Assembly (NCBI GenBank): GCA_051744845.1 | Contig: JBNJDJ010000052.1 | Coordinates: 1-13,889, forward strand | DNA from: JBNJDJ01 sp051744845 | Lineage (GTDB): Bacteria > Bacillota > Clostridia > Peptostreptococcales > Acidaminobacteraceae | Direction of reading: 5' to 3' | Length of the DNA stretch: 13,889 nt | Shown: piece by piece, positions 1 to 7,249 of the stretch | How positions within the stretch are numbered: position 1 is the first letter of the stretch | How the letters are laid out: every line of letters begins with the position of its first letter | Notes under the pieces: generated by a model | The model's input: the letters and a program-made list of their open reading frames with translations, nothing else | What the model was told of the DNA's origin: nothing | Database searches by the model: none | Position numbers and translations under genes: made by a program

Positions 1-1
1 T

Positions 2-439
2 ATTTTTGTTGTAAAAGAAATGATGGATATTTTAAGACAAAAAGATATAATGGTTTTTGTACATTTTGATTTATTAGATGGGATTTCTAAAAATAAATTC
101 GGCTTTAAATATGTTAAAGAACATATTAAACCCGATGGTATAATAACTACAAGGGCTGATATGATTAAAAAAGCTAAAAGAAATAATATATATGTAATCC
201 AAAGGCTATTTTTATTAGATTCCATTAATCTTAAATCAGGTTTAAAATCTGTAAGAGAAAATAAACCAGATGCGGTTGAAATACTACCAGGTTTAATACA
301 TAAAATTACAGATGAGATTGCTCAAAAAATAAATGTACCATTAATTGTTGGTGGTTTAATTAAAGATAAAAAAGATGTATATAAAGCATTAAATGCTCAT
401 GCATTAGGAATATCTACTAGTGAAAAATCTTTATGGTAA
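2..439 (+). CDS. glpP: Glycerol uptake operon antiterminator, GlpP family (5' end outside window)
   Basis: GlpP-family proteins are RNA-binding antiterminators that respond to glycerol-3-phosphate and let transcription continue into glycerol uptake and oxidation genes. The reading frame is open from base 2, and the residues before the first in-frame ATG (base 20) still fit the family (IFVVKE, then VFVHFDLLDG). The true start is therefore upstream of the window and about 40 residues are missing, since the family is usually about 180 residues. Family hallmarks seen in order are VFVHFDLLDG, KPDGIITTRADMIKKAK, VQRLFLLDS-like VIQRLFLLDS, PDAVEILPGLI, VGGLI and the C-terminal ISTS..LW. The stop codon overlaps the ribosome binding site of the next gene, so the two are probably co-transcribed. 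No glp transport or kinase gene is in view; targets may lie upstream. Family assignment is firm, the regulated operon is unknown. Confidence 0.88.
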   Translation: MFVVKEMMDILRQKDIMVFVHFDLLDGISKNKFGFKYVKEHIKPDGIITTRADMIKKAKRNNIYVIQRLFLLDSINLKSGLKSVRENKPDAVEILPGLIHKITDEIAQKINVPLIVGGLIKDKKDVYKALNAHALGISTSEKSLW

Positions 440-447
440 GGAGGAAT

Positions 448-1473
448 ATGATAAGTTTTAAAAATGATTATTCAGAAGGTGCACATGAAAGAATATTAAA
501 TACGTTAGTTAAAACAAATTTAGAACAATTAGAAGGTTATGGTAATGATAAATATAGTAAAATAGCAAAAGATGAAATAAGAAAGAAAATAGAAATGGAC
601 GATTTAGATATTCATTTTGTTTCAGGAGGAACTCAAGCAAATTTAACAGTTATTTCTAGTGCTCTAAGATCTTTTGAGTCGGTTATTTCTGTAGATACTG
701 GTCATATAAATGTTCATGAAACGGGAGCAATAGAGTCCTGTGGATATAAAATAAATACTTGTAAAAGTAAAGATGGAAAAATAACTATTTCAATGATTCA
801 AGATATGCTAGATTTTCATGAAGATGAACATATGGTAAAACCTAAAATGGTATATATCTCTAATGCTACTGAACTAGGGACTTTTTATACTAAAGAAGAG
901 TTAAAAGTTATTTATAATTTTTGTAAAAGTAATGATTTATATTTATTTATAGATGGTGCTAGATTAGGTTCAGCAATTAAAGCTTCTAAAAATTTAACTT
1001 TAAAGGATATTGCTAAGTATAGCGATGTTTTCTATATTGGTGCTACTAAAAATGGTGGTTTAATTGGAGAAGCTATTGTAATTAAAAATGATAAATTAAA
1101 AAAGAATTTTAGATATCAAATAAAACAAAAAGGAGGACTTTTAGCTAAAGGAAGACTTTTAGGTATTCAGTTTTTAGAATTATTTAAAGATAATCTATAT
1201 TTTGATTTAGCATCTAATGCTAATGGAAGTGCAGATAAATTAAGAAAAGGTCTTAAAGAAATAGATTGTGAATTTTTAGTCGAAACAAAGACAAACCAAT
1301 TATTTCCTGTTTTTTCTAATGAAATAATTAATGAATTAAAAAAAGAGTTTGAATTTCATATATGGGAAAAAATAGATAAAAATAAAAAAGCAATTAGATT
1401 AGTAACTTCTTGGGCTACAACAGATAAAATGATAGATACTTTTATAAATAAAGTTAAAAAAATAAAAAGTTAA
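448..1473 (+). CDS. Threonine-aldolase-like PLP-dependent enzyme (beta-eliminating lyase family)
   Basis: Fold-type I PLP enzyme of the low-specificity L-threonine aldolase group, which cleaves L-threonine or allo-threonine to glycine and acetaldehyde in the cytoplasm. The N-terminus (SFKNDYSEGAH), GYGNDKYS near residue 30, the FVSGGTQAN cofactor-phosphate loop and LFIDGARLGSA are typical. The probable PLP-binding lysine is K201 in GATKNGG. At 341 residues the length is normal. I chose the ATG at 448 because TAAGGAGG (437-444) lies just in front of it and MISFKNDY matches the usual family start. An in-frame ATG at 433 would overlap the upstream stop and translate the Shine-Dalgarno sequence. 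The aldolase reaction is inferred from family: relatives in anaerobes are often annotated only as PLP-dependent beta-eliminating lyases, so tyrosine- or aspartate-type substrates cannot be excluded. Confidence 0.85.
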   Translation: MISFKNDYSEGAHERILNTLVKTNLEQLEGYGNDKYSKIAKDEIRKKIEMDDLDIHFVSGGTQANLTVISSALRSFESVISVDTGHINVHETGAIESCGYKINTCKSKDGKITISMIQDMLDFHEDEHMVKPKMVYISNATELGTFYTKEELKVIYNFCKSNDLYLFIDGARLGSAIKASKNLTLKDIAKYSDVFYIGATKNGGLIGEAIVIKNDKLKKNFRYQIKQKGGLLAKGRLLGIQFLELFKDNLYFDLASNANGSADKLRKGLKEIDCEFLVETKTNQLFPVFSNEIINELKKEFEFHIWEKIDKNKKAIRLVTSWATTDKMIDTFINKVKKIKS

Positions 1474-1475
1474 TA

Positions 1476-1506
1476 TTTTAAAGTTTATTTTTGATAAACT
1501 TTAAAA
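1476..1506. repeat. Perfect 13-bp AT-rich inverted repeat (hairpin)
   Basis: TTTTAAAGTTTAT (1476-1488) and its exact reverse complement ATAAACTTTAAAA (1494-1506) enclose a 5-base loop, three bases after the stop codon of the aldolase-like gene. On the + strand no T-run follows, so it is a poor canonical terminator in that direction. It may still protect or end the upstream mRNA. Read on the - strand it is followed by a T-rich stretch, but no - strand gene is present that would use it. Confidence 0.6.
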
Positions 1507-1508
1507 TA

Positions 1509-1522
1509 GGAAAACGTTTTCA
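1509..1522. promoter_or_regulatory. Distal cre-like box upstream of nifJ (CcpA site candidate)
   Basis: GGAAAACGTTTTCA matches 13 of 14 positions of the Gram-positive catabolite-responsive element TGWAANCGNTNWCA; only the first base differs. Its core GAAAACGTTTTC is a perfect 12-bp palindrome. It lies about 121 bp (centre to centre) upstream of a second, perfect cre match that overlaps the nifJ -35 box. The match is seen directly; binding by CcpA is inference. Confidence 0.5.
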
Positions 1523-1537
1523 AGAAAGTTCGTTAAA

Positions 1538-1566
1538 TTGTCAGCTATTTGAAATATATTTATATA
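1538..1566 (+). promoter_or_regulatory. Possible distal nifJ promoter
   Basis: TTGTCA (1538-1543), a 17-bp spacer and TATATA (1561-1566) resemble a sigma-70-type promoter, each box differing from consensus by one base. It lies just downstream of the distal cre-like box. In DNA this AT-rich such matches arise by chance, so the call is tentative. Confidence 0.3.
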
Positions 1567-1629
1567 AATTTTTTAAAAAAATGCAGAAAGGAGGTTAAAG
1601 ACGAACAAATAGTTAAAAAAATATAAAAA

Positions 1630-1643
1630 TGTAAACGTTGACA
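1630..1643. promoter_or_regulatory. Proximal cre box overlapping the nifJ -35 element
   Basis: TGTAAACGTTGACA fits all 14 positions of the cre consensus TGWAANCGNTNWCA, and its last six bases are the -35 box TTGACA. In Gram-positive bacteria CcpA bound at such a position normally blocks RNA polymerase, so sugar-dependent repression of nifJ is the simplest prediction. The overlap is seen directly; the regulator and the sign of its effect are inferred. Confidence 0.62.
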
Positions 1644-1666
1644 TGGTGTATATTGTATACTATAAT
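1638..1666 (+). promoter_or_regulatory. Consensus sigma-70-type promoter of nifJ
   Basis: TTGACA (1638-1643) and TATAAT (1661-1666) are both exact consensus with an ideal 17-bp spacer. Transcription would start near 1673, giving a leader of about 47 bases before the ATG at 1720. The spacer also holds an operator-like inverted repeat GTATA-TTG-TATAC (1648-1660). A full-consensus promoter suits a highly expressed central enzyme that is restrained by a repressor. Confidence 0.85.
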
Positions 1667-1719
1667 GAAAGATGTAAATATAAGTGTTAATTTTTTATTA
1701 TTAAATAAGGAGGATTTCA

Positions 1720-4700
1720 ATGGGTAAAAATATGAAAACTATGGATGGAAATACTGCTGCTGCTCACGTATCTTATGCGTTTACAGATGTAGCTGCAATA
1801 TATCCAATCACTCCATCATCTCCGATGGCTGAACATGTAGATGAATGGGCAGCTCATGGACGTAAAAACATTTTTGGAAACACAGTAAAGGTAAGTGAAC
1901 TTCAATCAGAAGGTGGTGCTTCTGGTGCAGTACACGGTTCTTTACAAGGAGGAGCTTTAACTACAACTTATACTGCTTCTCAAGGACTTTTATTAATGCT
2001 TCCAAATATGTATAAAATGTCTGGGGAATTATTACCAGGTGTTTTCCACGTAAGTGCAAGATCAGTTGCAACTCAAGCTTTATCAATATTTGGTGATCAT
2101 TCTGATGTTATGGCAGCTCGTCAAACAGGATTTGGAATGTTATCAGCAGGTTCGATACAAGAAGTTATGGATTTAGGTGCAGTAGCTCACTTAACAGCTA
2201 TTGATACTAGTATACCTTTCTTACACTTCTTTGATGGATTTAGAACATCTCATGCAATTCAAAAAATTGATGTTTTAGATTATGACGATTTATCTGAACT
2301 TGTAGATTTTGATAAAGTTGATAAATTTAGAAGAAGTGCATTAAATCCTGAGCATCCTGTAACTAGAGGTACTGCTCAAAATCCAGATATTTTCTTCCAA
2401 GCTAGAGAAGCTGCTAATCCGTTTTATGATGCAGTTCCAGAAGTAGTTGTAGAAAATATGGAAAAAATCAATAAATTAACTGGTAGAGACTATAAACCAT
2501 TTAATTACGTTGGAGCTAAAGATGCTACTAAAGTAATTGTTGCAATGGGTTCTGTATTAGAAACTGCACAAGAAACTGTTGAATATTTAGTAGATAAAGG
2601 TGAGAAAGTAGGACTATTAAAAGTTAGACTTTATAGACCTTTTGTTAAAGAATATATGTTTGATGTTTTACCTGAATCAGTTGAAAAAATTGCTGTTTTA
2701 GATAGAACTAAAGAACCAGGTTCTGCTGGTGAACCATTATTTAAAGATGTTAGAGCAGCTTTCTATAATAAAGAAGATGCTCCAGTAGTTGTTGGAGGTA
2801 GATTTGGATTAAGTTCTAAAGAAACAAATCCTTCACATATTAAAGCTGTATTCGATAACTTAGATTCTGAAGATATGAAAGAAGAATTTACAGTAGGTAT
2901 TATTGATGATGTAACTCACTTATCATTAGAAGTAGAGGAAGAAATCATGACTGAACCTAAAGATAGATCAAGATGTAAGTTCTGGGGATTAGGATCAGAT
3001 GGTACAGTTGGAGCTAATAAAAATGCAATTAAAATTATTGGTGATAATACTGATTTATATGCTCAAGGATATTTCTCATATGACTCTAAAAAATCTGGTG
3101 GAGTAACTATTTCTCACTTAAGATTTGGAAAAGATAAGATTAAGTCAACTTATTTAGTTGATCATGCAGATTATATTGCATGTCATAACCAATCATACGT
3201 TGGTAAATATGACTTATTAGAAGGTCTTGAAGAAGGCGGAACTTTCTTACTTAATTGTAAGTGGGACCAAGATGAGTTAGATGAAAAATTAACAACTGAC
3301 TTAAAGAAATATATTGCTGAAAATAATATTAAGTTCTATACAATTGATGCAACTAAGATTGCTGAAGAAGTTGGTTTAGGTGGCCGTATTAATATGATTA
3401 TGCAGACAGGCTTCTTTAAATTAGCTAAAGTAATTGAAGTTGATGAAGCAATTGAATTATTAAAAGAAGCTATAGAGAAAACTTACGGTAAAAAAGGTAA
3501 AGACATTGTAGAAATGAACTGGAAAGCTGTTGACAAAGCATTAGAAGCTTTAGTTGAAGTTGATGTTCCAAGTAAATGGGCTGATTTAGACGTTAAAGAT
3601 GATTATGTTGACGAAGAAGGTAGACCAGCATTTGTTAAAAATATTGTAGATCCAATTGCTGACTTAAAAGGTGACGATTTACCAGTTTCTACATTTGTTG
3701 ATCAAGAAGATGGATCATTTGAACAAGGAGCTTCTGCTTATGAAAAGCGTGGAGTTGCAGTAAATGTTCCTGAATGGGATATTGATAAATGTATCCAATG
3801 TAATAAATGTTCTATTGCATGTCCTCATGCTGCAATTAGACCGTTCTTATATACTGATGAAGAAGTTGAAAATGCTCCTGAAGGTATGAATGTTAAAGAT
3901 GCATTAGGTAAAGGTTTAGATGAATATAAATATAGAATCTCAGTAACACCTTATGACTGTCAAGGATGTAAAGTATGTGTTAATACTTGTCCAGTAGATG
4001 CTTTAGAGATGAAGCCATTTGAAACACAAGTAGATGAGCAAGAAAACTTTGATTATTCAGTAAGCTTACCACAGAAAGAAGATCCAATGGGTAATAAGTT
4101 TAGTGTTAAAGGTTCACAATATGAAAAACCATTATTTGAATTCTCTGGTGCTTGTGCAGGATGTGGGGAAACTCCTTACATGAAAGCTGTAACACAATTA
4201 TACGGAGATCGTATGTTAATTGCTAATGCAACAGGATGTTCATCAATCTGGGGTGGAACAGCTCCTAATACAGTATTCTGTAAAAATGATGAAGGTAATG
4301 GACCAGCATGGGCTAACTCATTATTTGAAGATAATGCTGAGTACGGTTACGGTATGAAAGTTGGTTCTGATGTTGTAAGAGCTACTTTAAGAGGAAAAGT
4401 TGAAAAATTAGTTGAAGCTGATATTGATGCTGACTTAAAAGAAGCATTAAATAATTGGTTAGAAAACTTCGATAATGGAGAAGAGTCTAAAAAGTATGGA
4501 GATCAAGTTAAAGAATTATTAGATACAGAAGTACCAAGTGAAGTATCTGATGAATTAGAATATGTTAAAGAAAACTCAGACTTCTTAACTCAAAAATCTG
4601 TATGGATTGTTGGAGGAGACGGCTGGGCTTATGATATTGGATATGGTGGATTAGACCATGTACTTGCTTCTAGAGAAAATGTAAATGTATTAGTATTTGA

Positions 4701-5247
4701 TACAGAAGTTTACTCTAATACTGGTGGACAAGCTTCTAAAGCAACTCCAACAGGATCAGTTGCTAAGTTTGCTGCATCTGGTAAGAAAACTAAGAAGAAA
4801 GATCTTGGTTTAATGGCTACTAACTACGGTTATGTTTATGTAGCTCAAGTATCATTAGGTGCTAATGACAACCACTATATGAAAGTGTTAAAAGAAGCTG
4901 AAGAATATGATGGACCATCATTAATTATAGCTTACGCTCCATGTATTGCTCATGGAATTAAAGGCGGAATGGGTAGAAGTCTTATCAGAGAAGATGAAGC
5001 TGTTAAGTCAGGTTACTGGCACTTATGGAGATTTAACCCTGAGTTAAAAGACGAAGGTAAAAATCCATTTGTTCTTGATTCTAAAGAGCCTACATTTGAT
5101 ATTAAAGGTTTCTTAACAGGTGAAAGAAGATACACTACATTAATGAACCAATTCCCTGAAGAAGCTGATAGATTATTTGAACTTGCTCAAGAAGAGTTAA
5201 AAGAAAGATATCAAGGCTATAAAAGATTAGCTGATATGGAGTATTAA
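1720..5247 (+). CDS. nifJ: Pyruvate:ferredoxin (flavodoxin) oxidoreductase, single-chain
   Basis: Cytoplasmic homodimeric enzyme that oxidises pyruvate with CoA to acetyl-CoA and CO2 and passes two electrons to ferredoxin or flavodoxin. At 1175 residues it is full length. Domains in order: N-terminal thiamine-pyrimidine domain with YPITPSSP (T31) and R114 in HVSARS; transketolase C-terminal-like and gamma-type domains (about 260-640); a ferredoxin-like insert with two 4Fe-4S motifs, C691/C694/C697/C701 and C747/C750/C753/C757; and the thiamine diphosphate domain with proximal-cluster cysteines C812, C815, C840 and C1075, GGDGW (965-969) and NTGGQ. All expected cluster ligands are present. AAGGAGG (1707-1713) precedes the ATG. 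The gene stands alone between its own promoter and a terminator. C-ending codons (TTC, AAC, GAC) are commoner than in its neighbours, which suggests high expression rather than transfer. Confidence 0.97.
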   Translation: MGKNMKTMDGNTAAAHVSYAFTDVAAIYPITPSSPMAEHVDEWAAHGRKNIFGNTVKVSELQSEGGASGAVHGSLQGGALTTTYTASQGLLLMLPNMYKMSGELLPGVFHVSARSVATQALSIFGDHSDVMAARQTGFGMLSAGSIQEVMDLGAVAHLTAIDTSIPFLHFFDGFRTSHAIQKIDVLDYDDLSELVDFDKVDKFRRSALNPEHPVTRGTAQNPDIFFQAREAANPFYDAVPEVVVENMEKINKLTGRDYKPFNYVGAKDATKVIVAMGSVLETAQETVEYLVDKGEKVGLLKVRLYRPFVKEYMFDVLPESVEKIAVLDRTKEPGSAGEPLFKDVRAAFYNKEDAPVVVGGRFGLSSKETNPSHIKAVFDNLDSEDMKEEFTVGIIDDVTHLSLEVEEEIMTEPKDRSRCKFWGLGSDGTVGANKNAIKIIGDNTDLYAQGYFSYDSKKSGGVTISHLRFGKDKIKSTYLVDHADYIACHNQSYVGKYDLLEGLEEGGTFLLNCKWDQDELDEKLTTDLKKYIAENNIKFYTIDATKIAEEVGLGGRINMIMQTGFFKLAKVIEVDEAIELLKEAIEKTYGKKGKDIVEMNWKAVDKALEALVEVDVPSKWADLDVKDDYVDEEGRPAFVKNIVDPIADLKGDDLPVSTFVDQEDGSFEQGASAYEKRGVAVNVPEWDIDKCIQCNKCSIACPHAAIRPFLYTDEEVENAPEGMNVKDALGKGLDEYKYRISVTPYDCQGCKVCVNTCPVDALEMKPFETQVDEQENFDYSVSLPQKEDPMGNKFSVKGSQYEKPLFEFSGACAGCGETPYMKAVTQLYGDRMLIANATGCSSIWGGTAPNTVFCKNDEGNGPAWANSLFEDNAEYGYGMKVGSDVVRATLRGKVEKLVEADIDADLKEALNNWLENFDNGEESKKYGDQVKELLDTEVPSEVSDELEYVKENSDFLTQKSVWIVGGDGWAYDIGYGGLDHVLASRENVNVLVFDTEVYSNTGGQASKATPTGSVAKFAASGKKTKKKDLGLMATNYGYVYVAQVSLGANDNHYMKVLKEAEEYDGPSLIIAYAPCIAHGIKGGMGRSLIREDEAVKSGYWHLWRFNPELKDEGKNPFVLDSKEPTFDIKGFLTGERRYTTLMNQFPEEADRLFELAQEELKERYQGYKRLADMEY

Positions 5248-5261
5248 AAAAGATATTTTAA

Positions 5262-5288
5262 AGGCAGGCTTTTAGCCTGTCTTTTTTT
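5262..5288 (+). terminator. Intrinsic terminator of nifJ
   Basis: AGGCAGGCT (5262-5270) pairs with AGCCTGTCT (5274-5282) around a TTT loop, with one G-U pair, and runs straight into seven T residues (5282-5288). It starts 15 bases after the nifJ stop codon and is the strongest terminator in the window. Only 19 bases separate it from the next start codon. Confidence 0.92.
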
Positions 5289-5307
5289 AATAACAAGGAG
5301 GAATATT

Positions 5308-5769
5308 TTGAAAAAATTTGTTCATCAATCAACAAGACTAAATGCTAGCATATATAAAAGCTTTAATAGTTTTACTAAATCTCAAAAATTAAATATTTGG
5401 CTTTGCGATATTTCTGATCTAGATAATGAAAAATATGAATTTAAAATAAAAAATGAAGATTTACATATAGATACTTTAGGTAGTAAAATAATTGAAAAAA
5501 AGGCAAATAGAAAGTTAGAAATTAATTTGATTGAAAAAAATAAAAAAGTTGATTCAATTATAGAGATTAATTTCATGAAATGTGCTCCTTTAACAGATTA
5601 TTGTACTGAAATTCATTTGTTACATAAAAACTTAGATAAAAAAAATAGAGAGTTTTTCAATATGTTTTGGAAAAATGCCCTAGATACTCTTAGATATTTT
5701 TATAATGAAGATTGGGTTATTCAAGATAAAGATCTTAATAGATCAAAATTGACAGGAAGGAATGTATGA
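5308..5769 (+). CDS. SRPBCC/START-like small protein, function unknown
   Basis: A 153-residue soluble protein without signal peptide or membrane segment. The pattern resembles SRPBCC (START, AHSA1-like) ligand-binding domains: an N-terminal strand then an amphipathic helix (residues about 10-35, NASIYKSFNSFTKSQKLNIWL), alternating hydrophobic strands through the middle, and a long C-terminal helix (FFNMFWKNALDTLRYFYNED) like the lid helix of that fold. This is a fold-level impression and no catalytic motif is visible. Translation probably starts at the TTG at 5308, since AAGGAGG (5295-5301) lies 6 bases ahead and there is no nearby in-frame ATG. Its stop overlaps the next gene's ATG by four bases (ATGA), implying translational coupling to the HAD gene. 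No promoter fits between the nifJ terminator and this start, so expression may depend on read-through. Confidence 0.6.
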   Translation: MKKFVHQSTRLNASIYKSFNSFTKSQKLNIWLCDISDLDNEKYEFKIKNEDLHIDTLGSKIIEKKANRKLEINLIEKNKKVDSIIEINFMKCAPLTDYCTEIHLLHKNLDKKNREFFNMFWKNALDTLRYFYNEDWVIQDKDLNRSKLTGRNV

Positions 5770-6224
5770 TTTTTAAAGTTGATGGTGAGGAAATAAATAT
5801 ACAAAATATTATTTTTGATTTTAATGGAACTATAGCTACTGACGGAAAAGTTTCTAATGAAACTTTAAAAAAAATGAGTGAATTAACTAAAAAATTTAAT
5901 GTATATATATTAACTGCAGATACATTTGGAACAGTTGAAAAAATATTTGATGATACTAGTATAAAAGTTTTAATTATTGATGAAAAAAAGGATAAAGAGT
6001 ATTTTTTAAAAGAAATAGGATTTGAAAATACTATTTCATTAGGTAATGGACAAAATGATTTAAGATTAATAAGTAAAAGCAAGATAGGTATTGGAGTTTT
6101 AGGAAATGAAGGTATATTTAGTAAATTAATTTTAGAAAGTGATATTATAATTAAAAATATTTTCCATTTTTTTAAGATGATTGATAATCCTAAAAAGCTT
6201 GTAGCTACATTGAGAAAAAAATAA
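5766..6224 (+). CDS. HAD-superfamily protein of the 'soluble P-type ATPase' type (COG4087)
   Basis: A 152-residue stand-alone haloacid dehalogenase-fold protein related to the phosphorylation domain of P-type ATPases, without any membrane part. Motif I is D18-F-N-G-T22, with the catalytic nucleophile D18 present but Asn at the +2 position that holds the general acid in most HAD phosphatases. Motif II is T50 in LTADTFGT, a lysine-rich stretch near 74-82 can supply motif III, and motif IV is GNGQND (93-98, D98). The C-terminal VATLRKK is also typical of COG4087. It is complete. The biological substrate of this family is not established; because of Asn20 it may be a slow phosphatase or phosphorylation-dependent switch rather than a fast hydrolase. 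It overlaps the upstream gene by four bases and ends 11 bases before ribokinase, so it sits inside an operon. Confidence 0.82.
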   Translation: MIFKVDGEEINIQNIIFDFNGTIATDGKVSNETLKKMSELTKKFNVYILTADTFGTVEKIFDDTSIKVLIIDEKKDKEYFLKEIGFENTISLGNGQNDLRLISKSKIGIGVLGNEGIFSKLILESDIIIKNIFHFFKMIDNPKKLVATLRKK

Positions 6225-6235
6225 AAGGAGACAAA

Positions 6236-7126
6236 ATGATAACTGTAGTTGGTAGTTTAAATATGGATTTAGTAACAAATGTTAAAACTACTCCTTTAGT
6301 TGGTGAGACTGTTATAGGTAAAGGTTTTAAAGAAATTCCTGGTGGTAAAGGTGCTAATCAAGCTGTAAGTATTGGATTGTTAAATGGGAATGTACAAATG
6401 ATTGGAGCAGTAGGAAAAGATACTTATGGAAAAGTTTTAAAAAAACAACTTAAAAAATCTAGCGTATTAGACAAGATTTTAGTAAAAGAAGGTCCTACTG
6501 GAAGAGCTATGATTATGGTAAATCAAAATGGTGATAATTCAATAGTTGTAATTCCAGGAACTAATAATAAACTTAATAGGGAAGATATTTTAAAAAATAA
6601 AAATGATATATTAAAGTCAGATATTTTATTAATTCAATTAGAAATTCCAATAGATACTATAAAAGAAGTTTTAAAAATAGGATCTAAAAAAAATATCTTT
6701 AGGATTTTAAATCCAGCACCAGCTAAAAATTTAGATGATGATATTTTAAAAAAAGTTGATTTATTAATGCCAAATGAAAGTGAATTATCGAGTTTAACTG
6801 GTATTGATATTAATTCAAATAAGGATATTGAAAAAGCTTGCAAAACTTTAGAAAAAAAAGGTGTTAGTCAGATAATAGTGACTTTAGGAGAAAAAGGTTG
6901 TTTATATTATAAAGAAGGAAAAATAAATAAATTTAATGCGAAAAAGGTTGAAGCTGTTGATACTACTGCAGCTGGTGATAGTTTTGCAGCAGGTATTGCT
7001 CTTAGTTTAGATAAAGGAAAAAATATAGAACAAGCTATTAAATTTGCCACAAAAGTTTCAGCTAAAACAGTTCAAAAATATGGTGCACAAAGTTCATTGC
7101 CGACTTTAAAAGATTTAATTAAATGA
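6236..7126 (+). CDS. rbsK: Ribokinase (PfkB family)
   Basis: Cytoplasmic sugar kinase that phosphorylates D-ribose to ribose-5-phosphate with ATP. The 296 residues carry the ribokinase N-terminus VVGSLNMD (4-11), where D11 is the usual sugar-binding aspartate, the PfkB signature GGKGANQA (36-43), MPNESE, and the C-terminal signature DTTAAGDSFAAG (242-253) with catalytic base D248 and the anion hole AAGD. AAAGGAG (6224-6230) precedes the ATG. It is third in a tight run after the SRPBCC-like and HAD genes and is followed by a terminator. No ribose transporter, RbsD or LacI-type regulator is next to it, which is unusual for rbsK, so deoxyribose or a nucleoside-derived sugar are possible alternatives. 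Family membership is certain; sugar specificity is inferred. Confidence 0.9.
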   Translation: MITVVGSLNMDLVTNVKTTPLVGETVIGKGFKEIPGGKGANQAVSIGLLNGNVQMIGAVGKDTYGKVLKKQLKKSSVLDKILVKEGPTGRAMIMVNQNGDNSIVVIPGTNNKLNREDILKNKNDILKSDILLIQLEIPIDTIKEVLKIGSKKNIFRILNPAPAKNLDDDILKKVDLLMPNESELSSLTGIDINSNKDIEKACKTLEKKGVSQIIVTLGEKGCLYYKEGKINKFNAKKVEAVDTTAAGDSFAAGIALSLDKGKNIEQAIKFATKVSAKTVQKYGAQSSLPTLKDLIK

Positions 7127-7173
7127 GTATTTTAGTTGATTTTAAATTAATAATTAAATAATATATCAAGTAT

Positions 7174-7211
7174 ACACAATACATATTGTAAAATATTGTA
7201 TTGTGTTTTTT
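7174..7211 (+). terminator. Intrinsic terminator after ribokinase
   Basis: ACACAATACA (7174-7183) pairs perfectly with TGTATTGTGT (7197-7206), and the stem can extend inward with a one-base bulge. Six T residues follow (7206-7211). It ends the SRPBCC-HAD-ribokinase unit and separates it from the hydroxyproline locus. Confidence 0.85.
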
Positions 7212-7249
7212 ATTATAAAGTTCATTTATAAATAAATATACATAAAACA

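Noticed and set aside
20..25. ATG codons as the true start of glpP
   Set aside because: The frame is open to the window edge, upstream residues match the family, no ribosome binding site precedes them, and the family needs about 40 more N-terminal residues.
433..447. Upstream in-frame ATG for the threonine-aldolase-like gene
   Set aside because: It overlaps the glpP stop, has no ribosome binding site, and would translate the AAGGAGG that clearly serves the ATG at 448.
1684..1701. Rex-like sequence GTGTTAA-TTTT-TTATTAT in the nifJ leader
   Set aside because: Right half matches only 4 of 7 bases; indistinguishable from AT-rich background.
5382..6082. Antisense open frames on the - strand beneath the SRPBCC-like and HAD genes
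   Set aside because: Composition is Ser/Phe/Ile-rich as expected for the reverse of AT-rich coding sequence, no ribosome binding sites, and the + strand genes have clear motifs.
6634..6843. Antisense open frame within ribokinase
   Set aside because: Shadow of a well-conserved + strand gene; no start signals or recognisable motifs.
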